Assembly (NCBI GenBank): GCA_037176725.1
Contig: JAZBRS010000035.1
Coordinates: 51,780,001-51,844,000, forward strand
From: Posidonia oceanica
Taxonomy: Eukaryota > Streptophyta > Magnoliopsida > Alismatales > Posidoniaceae
Length of the DNA stretch: 64,000 nucleotides
Direction: 5' to 3'
Below the pieces are notes generated by a model. The model had not been told where the DNA came from, did not search any database, and was given only the letters and a program-made list of their open reading frames with translations. Below are positions 35,042 through 46,879 of this stretch, in pieces (within the stretch, counting starts at the first letter, position 1; each line of letters opens with the position of its first letter). The translations under genes were made by a program, and so were the position numbers.

Positions 35042-35367
35042 CTACAAAGGGGAAAGGAAGCAAGTAGAAGGATTACCACTGTTCTGTGACCATTTCCCAC
35101 CAAAATGTCCCACGATATGTCTCGCACGCTGCCAAAAGCTCGCGATGCGATCGAATTGTGGAAAAGGAGGAAGAAAGTCGCAATTAGTAGTGAATCTAGG
35201 GGAAACGTAACACAAGGCACTGAGAATACGCGAAAAGGGGAGATAGAGTTGATAGATAAGAAGAGGGAGTCCAGATCTACATGCTCGAGGAAGCAGAAAG
35301 CAAAAACAATGTATGCAATGAAAATGGTGTGCAAATGAATGCTGTGTAGGGGTTCAGGAGGACTTAC
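35042..35367 (-). other. candidate GT-AG intron inside LTR_a
   Basis: Minus strand: TTCCAAG/GTAAGTCC at 35367 and CCCCTTTGTAG/GTCTTCACACC ending at 35042, 326 bp. Same sites as in LTR A and LTR_b. Confidence 0.45.
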
Positions 35368-38300
35368 CTTGGAAATCTGAAGCCTGATCTGAGAAATGCT
35401 TGGTCCATGTGGAAGAGCGCTCCGCCAGGGTCATCCAGGTAGCTTGGTTGAGAAGATCCGGTGACCAGATCAGAAGATATCCCAGCTTCAAGGCAGAGGG
35501 GCCAGAACAGGAGAGAAGAATGGATCTAGGTATAAAGGAGGTCCTAGGGGTGTGCAAAACAGGTCCTCCCATGTAAATGGGAGCTGAGTATGTTTAAGTG
35601 TGTGCAAAAATGCCAAATGCAAAGATGTATGGGTGCAAATGCATGCTGGAATGCAAGAAAGGACCTAAGAATGACTTTTCAGAAAACTTAGGAACCTATA
35701 TGCAAGTTTTGAAAAAGTGGGACCAAAATGCAAAGATTTTGAAAATTAGGGGCTTATATGCAAGATTTTTGAAAACTGGAGGGTCTGAGTGCAATTTTGC
35801 AAAATGCAAGGTTTAAAATGCAATTTTATAAGGTAAAACATGCATTTGGATAAGTTTTGAAATCATGTGGAGGATTAATATGCGATTTTGAAACATGCAG
35901 GGGTTGAAATGCAATTTTATAAGCAAAAATGTGGTCTTAAATGGTTTGTGAATGCAAACAAAGGACCTATGTGTAATTTTTAAATATGTAGGGTCTAAAA
36001 TGCAATTTTATAAGCAAAAGTGTGCATTTAAATGAGTTTTATAACAAGCAGAGGACCTATGTGTAATTTTAAAACATGTAGGGTTTAAAATGCAATTTTA
36101 TAAGGAAAAAATGTAAAAAACAGATGCTGTGTATGCAGATGAAGGACCTTTGTGCAAAAATTAAAATGCATGGGAGAAATAATGCAATGCAGTAAGAAAA
36201 GATGAAAAACAAATGCATTGATTAACAGATTAGAGGACTAAAACGTAAATAGAGGAAAAGACAGGGTTTAAAAATGCAATTTACTAAGGTAAACTTAGAA
36301 TATTAAATGAGATTATTAACTGGAGGACTGACATGCAAAAATAAGAAACTACAGGACCTGAACTAAAATAAACTTAAAAGGAAAACACAGTAGAAGGACT
36401 AACATGCAATTAGACAGTTTTTTAGATTTTTCATGCAATTTCATATGATTTAAATTCAAATTTAAATGAATCTTAAACAATGGCAAAATAGCTAAGCAAG
36501 GGGAAAATAAATGAACAGTAATGACGCAGCGGCCATGACACTGTAGCAAAAGCTACCAGTGGCCATGGACGCCGGAAAAGGGGGGCTATGGCGGCGCAGA
36601 CTGACGGAGCTTGGTGCAGCGTCGGCGAGGCTCGACGTTGCCTGGAGCAGGTCGGAGAGGTCGGAGAAGGCTGTAGACCTGCTTGAAGGTCAAACCGGCG
36701 ATCGATGTGACGTCATGGCAATCTGAAGCCACAGGAGAGCTCCTAGGACTCGGGCGGACCTCGAGCGAAGTCTGGTTCGGCGTTCTGCTGCTGGAGCGAC
36801 GATTCCAGTCGCTGGTCTCGCCGGAGAAGAAGAAGTGGCGGTGGCGACGACTCGGCGGAAGAGGGGAGGAAACTTAAAACTAAAGGGCGGAAAAGCACGA
36901 GAGGAGAAAAATTAGACTAAGGGAGAAGAGTGGCACCCTTTTTGTAGGCTGGATCGTCCTCCCGACGTCAGCTGCTTCTCTGTGTGCCGGCGGAGGTCGT
37001 CCGGAGGATGCAAAGCTTGTCGTTGGCTCGGGAGTGGTGGAAACGGTTCAGTGGAGTTCTCCGGAGCTTCCTAGATCTCTGGAACGAAGCTTCGACGGAC
37101 GGAGCGGAGTTTTGCTTCTGTGGGTGCTCTGCAGATCGCCCGAGGTGGGTAGGGCTGTTTGCTGCTCTCCGGATCAAGTGGAGGACGCCGGTGACTTGCT
37201 GGAGGTCAGGCGAGCGTGTGTGGATGCTCAGGAGGGTCGGGAAAAGGCTGGAGAGGAAGTTTGGTCGTCGGGTGAATTTTGGACAGAATTGGGCAGAGGT
37301 GTTTGTTGTGGAGGTCTCTGGCTGTGAGAGAGGAGATGGCTAATGGCTTGGGGGTCTGGAAGGTAGTGTGCTGGTGGGTTTGGTGATAGAGTTTGGAGGG
37401 ATTTTGCGGACGGAAGAGGAGGGAATTTTCCAGGAAGGGGATGATGGGTTCTGGCCTGGTTCGAGGTGAACTGGGGGGTGGATTCAGGGTGGTTTTGGTT
37501 ACTGAATGGAGGGCTGGAAAGGTGGTTGTCTGGGTGAGATTGGGGATGGAAATTGGAGGTGGTTTACTAGGTGTCGGGTGCTCTGGTGTGGATGGAAAAG
37601 AAGAGGAAGAAGGATGCTGATTTTCAGTGGAAAGAGGAGGGGATTTTGGGTGCTGGACGCTCTGAAATCTCTTGCTCTCTCTTGGACGATCAAAAGGCAG
37701 TGAAGGAGGAAGAGGTGCGAGGCTTTATCAACTACTGAAGACTGGAGGCACGCTGGGGATTTCAAATCCTCCACCGATGGGAGCGGCAATTGGCAAGGAG
37801 AAGGACGACTGGAGGTGACGGCATTAATTGCCCCCAGGGATCCTACTGAGAGGTTGAGAGAGGAGGGAGTGAGCTGGACTGATGGTGATCGGGAGGGAAG
37901 AGAGAAATCGAATTCAAAGAGGAGGGGGAGAGAGCTGGTGGGAGAGAAGGACTGTGGGGGAAGAAGAAGAAGAAGAAGGAGGGTTGGCATGGGCCGGGCC
38001 GCGTGTGGGGGAAAAATAAAAAAGAAAGAAAGAAGAAAGGAGGGAGGGGTGGAGGGGAGAATGGGCCGGACTGGGCCTAGGAAGGAAAGAAAGAAAAATA
38101 GAAAGAAAGGAAGAAAGGGAGAAAGGGAAGAGAAGAAGGGAATGAAGAAGGAAATAAAAATAAAATAAAAATAGAAAAGGATGGGAAAAGTTTTTAGAAT
38201 AGTTGAGTTTGAGTTAGGATTTTAATTGGTTTTTTTCTAATGATTGTTTTTGATTAGTTAATTAGGATTAAAGAGTTTTAGTTTTGATTAGGGTTTTTAG

Positions 38301-39637
38301 GGTTTTCTTTTCTTTAAATTGTTTTTGATTTTGTTAAAATGTTTGTTGAGTTTTTTAATTTGTTTTTAAGTTATGTTTTTCTTGTTAAGTATTTGGGATT
38401 TTGATTAGGGTTTTTCAAAGATTGTTTTTAGATTAATTAGGATAAGTTTCAGCTTTTGATTTTAATCTTTTAGGGTTTTGTTTAAGTTTTCTTTTAGATT
38501 TGATTTTGTTTGTTAAATTCTTTTAATATTTAGTTAAGTTTTTCTTGTTAGGTTTTTTAATTAAGTGTTCTTAGATTTTTGATTGTTTGTTTTTCTTCTT
38601 AATTAAGTTTTCAGATTGTTTCTTTAAGTTGTTTTTTTTCTTAATTACTTACCTTAGCATTTTTAATTGTTTCCCTTCTTTTTAAAATTTGTTTTTTGAT
38701 TTTTTTTAGTAGGGTTTTCAGTTTTGCTTGTTTTGATTATATTTTGATTTTTGCTTGATTTTATAGCATTTTATTTTTGTTTGTTTTGCATTTTTTAGCT
38801 TGCATTCTTGATTTTAGTTTTGATTGGATTTAGTTAGGTTTTGGTTTTTAATTGTTTGTTTAATGTTTTTAATTATTTTTCTTGGGGTTTCGATTTGTTT
38901 TTCTTTCATTTTAGAGTTTTGAAGGTTTTTAAGGGTTTTTTAGGGATTTAGTAGAAGAAAGGAAAATAAAAGGAAAAGGAAGAAGAAAAGGGAGAAATGA
39001 AGGAATAAAGAAGAAAGAGAGGAGTGGAAAGAAAATAATTTTTAGAAAATCAAGGAAAAGGTTAAAAATAAAATAAAAATACAAATAAGATGCAGAAGAG
39101 ATAGATGCACAAGGGGGGCCACAACCAGACAGGAAGAAGAGAGAGAAGGGAGTGAAAAGAAGGAGGATAATCAGGAGAGAGAGAGGAGAGAGAAAAGAAT
39201 AATCCAGGAGAGAGAAAAAGGATAATTTGGGTAAAAGAAGGGGTTAGAGGTTTAGAAAAGAGGTGAAATTTGGGGAGTGTGTAACCTAGGGTCTCTAGTG
39301 TTGGACCTAAGGTTTGGGTTTGGATTTGGGAAGGTTTTGGAAGGGTTTTGAGGTGTAGAAAAGGGTAGTTTTACCTAGGTTTTCTAGGGTTTTTGGGAGT
39401 GGTTTTGGTTTGAAAATTTTGAGGGTTTTTGGTGGATTTGCTAAGTTAGGAATGGTGAGTTTTCCTATGGTTTTTGGGTAGTTTTTGGGCTTGGGAAAGA
39501 GGTGTGATTCGAAGTTAAGTTTGGGCTTGTTTTGGAGAGAAGGATGGAAAGGAATGTGTAAGTTTGGACCTAGATTTGGATCCAGAAGTCACTAGGAGAT
39601 TCCAATTGACTCAGCCTGTCAAAATGGGGTGTCAACA

Positions 39638-39650
39638 GATGCCCCTCCCT
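39638..39650 (-). other. PPT of element B1
   Basis: AGGGAGGGGCATC on the minus strand immediately before TGTTGACACCCC (LTR_a start). Confidence 0.8.
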
Positions 39651-40209
39651 GAGCGAGGCCAAGCGGAGCGAGGCCAAGCGAAGCGAGGCTGCTGCTCAGG
39701 GTTAACAAGACACCCCATCTGACCGACGGGAGTAGAAGATTGCTATTGGCGTGAGTTACTTATTCGGTGGATGCACCGAAGGTTGTAGCCCGTTGCCGCA
39801 ATGCAAAGTGCAGGTGCAGATGGATGAGATGCAATGAATGCAATGCATGCTAATGCAAATGCAATGCAGATGTTAGTACAAAAGTTAGTACAGCTAAGAA
39901 TGCTGATGCAACACAAGATGATGATGATGTTGGACTAGTATGCAGTGCTAGAAAAGAAAGTGCAAAGATGATGTGAAAGATGAATGCTAAAAGAGAAACG
40001 CGATGTGGCGCAAAGACTCGGCAGGCAGGCCAAACTTGCGCGACAAGGCGAGAAAGTAAAGTGCAGCTTGTCCCCGCCCGGGGAGCAAGCTAGCGAAAAG
40101 GAGCGCGAGGGGAGAGGGACCGACTCTCCTATCGCAAGGGGATGCGGGACTTTGCCTTCCCAGGACAAAGTCGCGCGATGAGGGTGATAAGATGTCAGAC
40201 TTATCGGCC
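39651..40209 (-). other. non-coding 3' end of B1
   Basis: Conserved with B2 (54862-55399) and recognisably with element A. It contains GATGCAATGCAAATGC-type phrases and a GC-rich block near 40010-40180. No coding region. Confidence 0.5.
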
Positions 40210-41305
40210 GGATAGTTTACGGTCCTATCAACCGGAAGCGATAGTTTACAGACCTATCAACCGAAAGCGATAGTTTACGGACCTATCAACTAGAAGTGAG
40301 AGTTTACGGACCTATCAACTGGAGGGTGCAGTTGTGAGTGATAGTTACTGGATATCAGCCGTAAAACATGATTGTGTAGGATAGTTTACGGTCCTATCAA
40401 CCGGAAGCGATAGTTTACGGGCCTATCAACCGGGTACGATAGTTTACGGGCCTATCAACCAGGAGCGATAGTTTACGGTCCTATCAACTGGAAGCACAAT
40501 CTATGAGTGATAGTTACTGGTTATCAGCCGTCTAACGCAAATGCCAGAGAATGATAGTTTACGGTCCTATCAACCGGACGCGATACTTTACGGGCCTATC
40601 AACCGGGAGCGATAGTTTACGGGCCTATCAACCAGGAGCGATAGTTTACGGTCCTATCAACCGGAAGCGATAGTTTACGGTCCTATCAACTGAAAAGAGC
40701 ATTTGCGAGTGATAGTTACTGGATATCAGCCGTATAACATGATTAGCGCAGTGATAGTTTACAGTCCTATCAATTGGAAGCGATAGTTTACGGGCCCATC
40801 AACCGGGAGCGATAGTTTACGGGCCTATCAACTGGAAGCGATAGTTTACAGTCCTATCAACCGGGATTGATAGTTTACGGTCCTATCAACCGAAAAGCGC
40901 AATCATGAGGGATAGTTACTGGTTATCAGCCGTATAATGCAATTGCAAGTGATAGTTTACGGTCCTATCAATCGGAAGCGATAGTTTACGGGCCTATCAA
41001 CCGGGAGCGATAGTTTACGGTCCTGTCAACCGGAAGCGATAGTTTACGGTCCTATCAACCGGAAAGAGCAATTGCAAGGGATAGTTACTGGATATCAGCC
41101 GTATAACGTAATTGCAAGTGATAGTTTTGGATATCAGCCAAGGATGAGTTTTGGATCATCAGCCAGAGAATGATAGTTTACGGTCCTATCAACCGGAAAG
41201 TGCAATTACGAGAGATAGTTACTGGATGTCAGCCGTATAACACAACTGCAGGATAGTTTTGGATATCAGCCCAAGATGATAGTTTACGGTCCTATCGACC
41301 GGAAA
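40210..41305 (-). repeat. hairpin-unit tandem array of B1
   Basis: Roughly 25-30 units of ~29 bp (plus strand: GATAGTTTACGGTCCTATC then AACCGGAAGC), interrupted at intervals by longer units carrying GATAGTTACTGGATATCAGC. Each basic unit has inverted arms GATAG/CTATC. Confidence 0.88.
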
Positions 41306-41415
41306 GAGCAGTGATTGATCGATTGATGATTGATTGATTGATTGATTGATAGAGATTGATAAGAAAAAGATTGATAAGAAAAAGAGTGATTGATTGATAG
41401 AGATTGATAAGAAAA
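41306..41415 (-). repeat. GATT microsatellite and AAGAAAAAG repeats, B1
   Basis: (GATT)n around 41315-41350, then alternating GATTGATAAGAAAAA phrases. B2 carries a longer version (56358-56515). Confidence 0.8.
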
Positions 41416-41845
41416 AGATTGATAAGATATCGGACTTATCGGTCGGCAAAGGGAAAGGACTGATAAGATATTAGACTTATCGGCCAGCAAATGAATAAAA
41501 GAATAGAATGATAAGATATCGGACTTATCGGCTGGCAAAGAAGGGATGAAGGAATGATAAGATATCGGACTTATCGCTCGGCAAAGGGAAAGAGATGATA
41601 AGATATCGGACTTATCAGCTGGCAAATGGAAAGAGATGATAAGATATCGGACTTATCGGCCGTCAAATGAATAAAAGAATAGAATGATAAGATATCAGAC
41701 TTATCTGCTGGCAAAGAGAGGATGAAGGAATGATAAGATATCGGACTTATCGGCCGGCAAAGGGAAAGGGATGATAAGATATCGGACTTATCGGCCAGCA
41801 AAGGGAAAGGAATGATAAGATATCGGACTTATCGGCCGGCAAATG
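41416..41845 (-). repeat. 135-bp higher-order repeat of B1
   Basis: About three copies of a three-subunit repeat. Each subunit begins GATAAGATATCGGACTTATC then GGCCGGCAAA and differs in its tail. GATAAG and CTTATC form inverted arms. Confidence 0.8.
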
Positions 41846-41937
41846 AATGAGTTTCGCGAGAGCGAACCATCCCATGATACCAAGAATATCATGAGGGAAA
41901 GAGAGGGAGAATGATACCAAGGGGCGATCAAAAGATG

Positions 41938-41964
41938 CCCCTGGTATTAGGATGATACCAGGGG
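41938..41964 (-). other. hairpin with third competing arm, B1
   Basis: Plus strand arms CCCCTGGTAT and ATACCAGGGG (10-bp stem, 7-base loop). A further complementary arm GATACCAAGGGGC lies just to the left (about 41923-41935). Confidence 0.7.
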
Positions 41965-41969
41965 TTGGC

Positions 41970-42379
41970 CAGCGCATCCTTGGCATAAAAAACAGAGGGT
42001 GAAGACAAAACTGTCGTGTTTGCCAGACGAGTAGTTTGGGATACCAGCCCGAGGATGATAAGATGACGGACCTATCGCCGGGCATTTGGGGGTGCCAACC
42101 CGAGATGACGATCCGGATGACGGTGCTCGGCAGCTTTGCTTGCTCGGATGTCATGGGTCAGCACTTGGGTTGATTGAGGAGGACTTTCCTACAGTGTTCG
42201 GCAGCAAGTCTGGCCAGGGGCCCTGCAGATATGATTGATATGATCATGCATGCACTTGTAGCAGATTTGGAATGCAAACAGGTGGCTCAAAACACCTTTG
42301 TATTGATTGAACTTGATTACATGCCTGTGGCAGGCCAAATGTTTACAGCATAAGACCAGCAGGCAGTTACATGGACGCT
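41970..42379 (-). other. non-coding segment between hairpin and extra ORF, B1
   Basis: Conserved with 57480-58197 of B2 but with many substitutions. No ORF or known motif. Confidence 0.4.
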
Positions 42380-43599
42380 CTAGTCGGTCCAGGCTTTCTT
42401 TGCCTTTCTAGAGTTAGGGAACTGGGGAGCACTAGGAGGTATCTCACTGATAGGCCAGAATACTTGTACCTCCGTCAGATATTCGGGAGTGCATCCCGAG
42501 CCTTGCGCAGATGCCAGGTCAGTAGACCGCATTCCATGCTGCATAAGATCAGCCAGCTTAGTTGTAGCAGATGTTGAACCATAAGGATATGCTTGAAGGA
42601 GCCTTGGGGCTGTGCTGTCTATGAAAGTACCCTGCTGGAGGCCGAACTGCCACATGACCCGGATGGGGTGATACTCCACTCCTCCGGTGAATCCTGGCAG
42701 CACCACGAGTCGTGCATCGTGGGTATCGAAGAAGATGGTAAAAGGCTTAGCTTAGATAGCTTCTTGTATTCTTCGGAGACTTTCTTGATTGTCTTGGCCT
42801 AGCCGCTATTGCAGTATGTTTCAATGACGTGGCCCCGAGGGCACAGTAAGTTCAGTTCAAGGTGTGCAGCCAGCCAGATCTATACTAGCACTTCGCAGCT
42901 GTGGAAGTGGTGGCAGCGGTGGGAGATGCGGACCAGTCTACTGTATGTTTCAGCCAAGATGACTGGTGCCAGGTCTATCTGCCTAGTCACCACAGCTAGT
43001 GCGATTTCAGCAATTTCTATCGCGACTGTCATTCGGCCATGAGTGAATATCAGCTCTCCCAGAAATCAGGTGACAAATCTCCGAAGCCATAGATCATCTC
43101 CCAGCTCAGTGCGCTTGTCTATGATCTCATCAAAGTAGTGCAGGCGCAGCATGGGCGTGGGGCCGCTGGTGCAGATCAGTCGTTGCTGGCATCGATCAGT
43201 AGATAGCCCAGATAGCTTGCAGAGGACCGTTATGTACTTGTCGCGCCTCATGAAAATGGGCAGTCCCATCAGTCGAGAGAAGCCACAGATGCGGCACACC
43301 TCCTCCAGAGTTGGTGTCAGTTTAGTCCTTCCGAAGCGGAAGACATGGTGCGCCGGCTTCCAGAATCTTGCGGCAGCGCACAGAAGGTGACGGCTCACTT
43401 CGACTTCAGCCGCCTTTAGCAGTTTTGTAGGTATGCCCCAGAGGTGTAGCTTCTCGCAATCTTCCTGAGTAAGCTTGCCAATCCAACCCCGTAGGGCTTC
43501 AGAACAGTGCACTGGGGTTTCAAGAGTTGGATAACCCATGACACAGGCCGCAGGGTGAAATAGGCAGATGCTGTAGAGCTTGAAGGTACCTGTTATCAA
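42380..43599 (-). pseudogene. sense plant-mobile-domain-like extra ORF, B1
   Basis: Minus strand, same direction as pol and downstream of integrase. 43599-43066 reads ALRGWIGKLTQEDCEKLHLW, AARFWKPAHHVFRFGRTKL, TPTLEEVCRICGFSRLMGLP, matching the DUF7745 / plant mobile domain pattern (aromatic 'FW', then FG-x-x-LTPTLEE). After a break, 42706-42380 carries GFTGGVEYHPIRVMWQFGLQ, matching the YHPxRVLRQFG block near the end of plant mobile domains. Frames are interrupted, so it is a pseudogene. Role in the element is unknown; gag-like or DNA-binding roles are guesses only. Confidence 0.6.
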
Positions 43600-45049
43600 T
43601 ACTGTGGACAGTCAGATCACACAGGCATATAATCTTTAAGTGAGAGCAGAATCTGAGGCTGATAAAGCAGTTCAATATATTCAGCAGTTAATATCAGAAT
43701 AAAGCAGCTAGGCAGACATAAGCAAAGGAAATCTGTAGTAGTCTTGTTGACATGGGGGCGAGGACTGGCAGGCGATCTGGACCAGCGTAGCTCGAACGGC
43801 GTCAACGCGGGCTTGGCAAAAAGCACTATCTCAGAATCGAGGCAAGTTGCAGAGTGGAATGATTGTGAAGAAGGAAGGGATGATTGTAGATGTAAGTATG
43901 CATGATGCAGGTTGATATGTTTTAGAAATGATTAGTATGCTTTGGTGCCCTCAGCATACAGAGTGCTTTGGTGCCTGCTGCAGAGGAAGGGAGTGGTCCC
44001 TGACTCACTGGGCCCTACTTGGACTCTCAGCTTGCTGGTGGCACTCTGGAACGGGTGTTGGCAGTATACAGGTGGTGGTGTGGTGAGGACAGGTTACCTG
44101 CCGAGCTCTCAGGACTTACACCTACTCTTTCTACTCTCGTTTTTTTTAATTCTCCCTCATGGGTGTGCAGGCTTTCCCTGCCCCTAGTTAGGAGATGGTA
44201 AATGTTTGCTTTTGGAGGGGAGGTGGTGGACCTTTTTAGGCTTACACCCTTGGATTTCTTGTAAGGTACGGGGGGATGATAGTGCCTATAATTTCAAGTT
44301 GATTCTTGTCTAACCCTTTTTCTCTTTTTTTCTTTTCTTTGCTTGCTTTTTCTCCTTTTTTTGTTTTTGTTTGCTTGTTTGATTTCTTTTTCACCTTTTT
44401 TTTTTCACAGGCTTTTGCTATCCCCGTTTTGGAGGTAAAAGGAAGGGTGTTTGGGCTGTAATGGATGTGGGCTTTGGGTCTGCTATGAGATGGGTAGAAA
44501 GAGCAAGGTTAGACTGCACACCCCTATCTTTAGGGCCGGCTCCTGTCTTCGCCTTCTGTTCGCTTTGATGTGCCCAAGCCTAGATGCCTATTCTTTCATT
44601 TTTCTGAACTCACATCCTAGCATTTTTTCGCCCTCAGAGGTGGATGTCCTTATGAGTTTAGGCAGTTCGCCTATCCTGATTGATGGTGGCTCCCTCACTA
44701 GCTAAGACATCGGAGTAGTGCCGGGTGAGGCAAGGTGGACTCTTTCCAGAGTAGGCAAGCACTTCCGGTTTTCATCATCGGGCAAAAAATGGAATGCGTG
44801 GTTCGAGAGGATGACAATGCAATAGAGGATGCGATTTGAAAAGATGGCGATGATGATTTGAAAAGAGATGATGCATGGAGAAGATGAAATGTAATAAGGA
44901 TGTTTATGGGAAGGACAAAAGAAGCATAGGCAAATGTACAAGAATACAGGTAGAAGACAAGATAGAAGATGCAGGTAGGATGAGAATGTAAGGAGTGAGA
45001 ATGCAAATGTATAGATGGGAGGAAGCGTCTGCAACAGGGCCGCCTTGGG
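43600..45049 (-). other. spacer between extra ORF and integrase, B1
   Basis: No coding region on the sense strand. On the plus strand it has a long T-rich tract ending TTTTTTTCACAG/GCTTTTG (~44395-44415) and an upstream TGTGCAG/GCTTTCC (~44166-44180). The same features occur in B2. It may be an antisense intron-like tract or simply low complexity. Confidence 0.4.
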
Positions 45050-46879
45050 CTACTGATAGTACTTCTTGAGGTAGCAGAGGTTGACGGGCTCAGACTGCTC
45101 GATCTGATCCATATCCTCAAGAGTTACAGCGCCGCTCGAAAAGACTTGCTTGACCACAAAGGGGCCATGCCAGTTAGGTCGGAATTTCCCTCGACCGTCA
45201 GGCAAGTGAATGGCACACAGAACAAGGTCCCCTGTCTGGAACCCTCTTGGCTGAACCTTCTTCAAGTATGACCTGGCCATCCTCTTTTGGTAGCAGTGAG
45301 CATTATGCATAGCTTGCAGCCTGCGCTCATCAATCAGATTCAATTGGACGTAGCGGTCTTCGACCCATTCTGCTTCTTCCAACTCAGCTAAGCGTAGGAT
45401 CCGCAGTGAGGGGATCTCTACCACGATAGGCAACACCGCCTTCAAGCCATACACTAGAGAGTATGGCGTGGCACCTGTTGAAGTCCAGACAGATGTCCTG
45501 TATGCCCAGAGTGCGTAAGGAAGCTTGTCGTGCCAGTCCTTATGAGTTTCCGCCATCTTTTTCAGGATCTTGACCAGATTTTCGATCCTCTTAGCAATAA
45601 AATTTGTGCCATTGTCAGATATGATTGCATGTGGGACCCCATACCGGGCTTTGATAATGTTTCTGATGAACTTTTCTGTAGCCACGGCAGTTACTATTTT
45701 GTAGGAGGTCGCTTCCACCCACTAGGTGAAGTAATCAATCGCTACCAGAATGTAACGATGACCATTAAAAGCTGGTGGGTGGATGGCGCCAATGACATCA
45801 ATCCCCCAGGTGGAGAAGGGCCACAGCGACAACATGCTGTGCAGTTCTTGAGGGGGCACCTGAATAAAGTTGACATGCACTTGGCAGTTGTGGCATCTAC
45901 GCACGAATCGGCAGCAGTTAGCTTCCATAGTTAGCCAGTAGTATCCTTGCAGCATTATCTTCTTGGCCAGGAGGATGCCATTCATGTGCGGGCCGCAGGT
46001 CCCAGCATGCACTTGAAGCATCAGCGCATCAGCCTCTGATTTGTTCAGGCAGCGCAAGAGCATTTGATTGTATGATCTCTTGTACAATTGTCCCGCCCCT
46101 AATACATACTTTGACGCCAGACGCGTCAGAGTTCTCTTGTCTACTGTTGAGGTACCGGGTGGAAAGCTGCATGATTCCAGGAAAGTTTTTATGTCTTTGT
46201 ACCAGGACTGCTCCTCTGTTGTTGGATCTGCCTCTTCAATGCTCATATGGTGTGCAGGCTGCTCAATGCGAGTAACAGATACATCCACTGTGCTGTCTTC
46301 AGGTATGCTGAGCCAGGACGCCAAGGTTGCTAACGCATCTGTATATGCGTTCCTTGCTCGGTTCATGTATGTGAAGCGGATGCTCGCAAATTGCTCTATC
46401 AGCTTCAGTAGGTGTTCATGATATGGCATTAGCTTCGGATCTTTCGTCTTCCACTCGCCATTGACTTGAGAGATCACCAGCATAGCATCACCGTGTACCA
46501 GCAGCTCATGCACCTCATGCTCGAGGGCGACATTCAGTCCTAGGATGCATGCCTCGTACTCTGCCTCGTTGTTGGTGCATCTGAAGGTCAGCTTCCTGGA
46601 GAAGGGAATCTTCCGTCCCTGAGGCGTTGTCAGCACTGTGCCTACGCCTCGGCCTCTCTTGTTCACAGCACCATCAATGTATAATTGCCAATGCTCCTGA
46701 TCTTCAGGGTCTTTGTCTTCAGAGTCCTCCGTTGCAAACATAATGTCCTCATCTGGAAACTGCGTCTGGAGTGGCTGATATTCAGGTAGTGGGAGATCAG
46801 CAAGATGGTCTGCCATAGCTTGGCCCTTCATAGATTTCTGCGTGACAAAAGTGATGTCGTACTGAGACAGTAGTATCTG
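45050..46879 (-). pseudogene. pol: Tat archaeal-type RNase H and integrase, B1 (deleted active site)
   Basis: Minus strand. 46831-45722: archaeal-type RNase H (LYIDGAVN, NNEAEYEACILGL, HGDAML, TDALATLASW: the D-E-D-D set is present), then integrase zinc region (CGPHMNG, CHNCQ) and core start WGIDVIGAI. A TAG at 45722-45724 follows DYFT. The frame continues from 45718 with AIISDNGTNF (second Asp). Next to B2 an in-frame 87-bp deletion removes the block that carries NGAVESANK, including the catalytic Glu. It ends with LCYLKKYYQ at 45050. Not functional as an integrase. Confidence 0.92.

Larger units (their letters stand above)
33677..39637 (-). repeat. giant LTR_a (~5.96 kb), 3' LTR of Tat array
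   Basis: Minus strand: starts TGTTGACACCCC at 39637 after the PPT and ends GGATTACTACA at 33677, where it abuts the chromovirus integrase. Internal order is the same as LTR A: telo-box-like motifs (39290-39400 and 38280-38480), AT-rich tract, TGGGCC motifs (37990-38070), GC-rich stretch (36560-37990), GCATTTAGGTCC region, candidate intron (35042-35367) and tandem array (34335-34920). Adjacent bases GCGGC (33672-33676) are the candidate target duplicate. Confidence 0.87.

Noticed and set aside
34286..35063. Long minus-strand and plus-strand open frames with Cys/Phe/His-rich periodic peptides
   Set aside because: They arise from the 29-bp tandem array; the same happens at 49367-50168 and 9690-10150, in several frames and on both strands.
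40210..41305. Regularly repeated short palindromic units resembling a CRISPR array
   Set aside because: Units are contiguous direct repeats without unique spacers, occur in a plant retrotransposon 3' region, and have no cas genes nearby.
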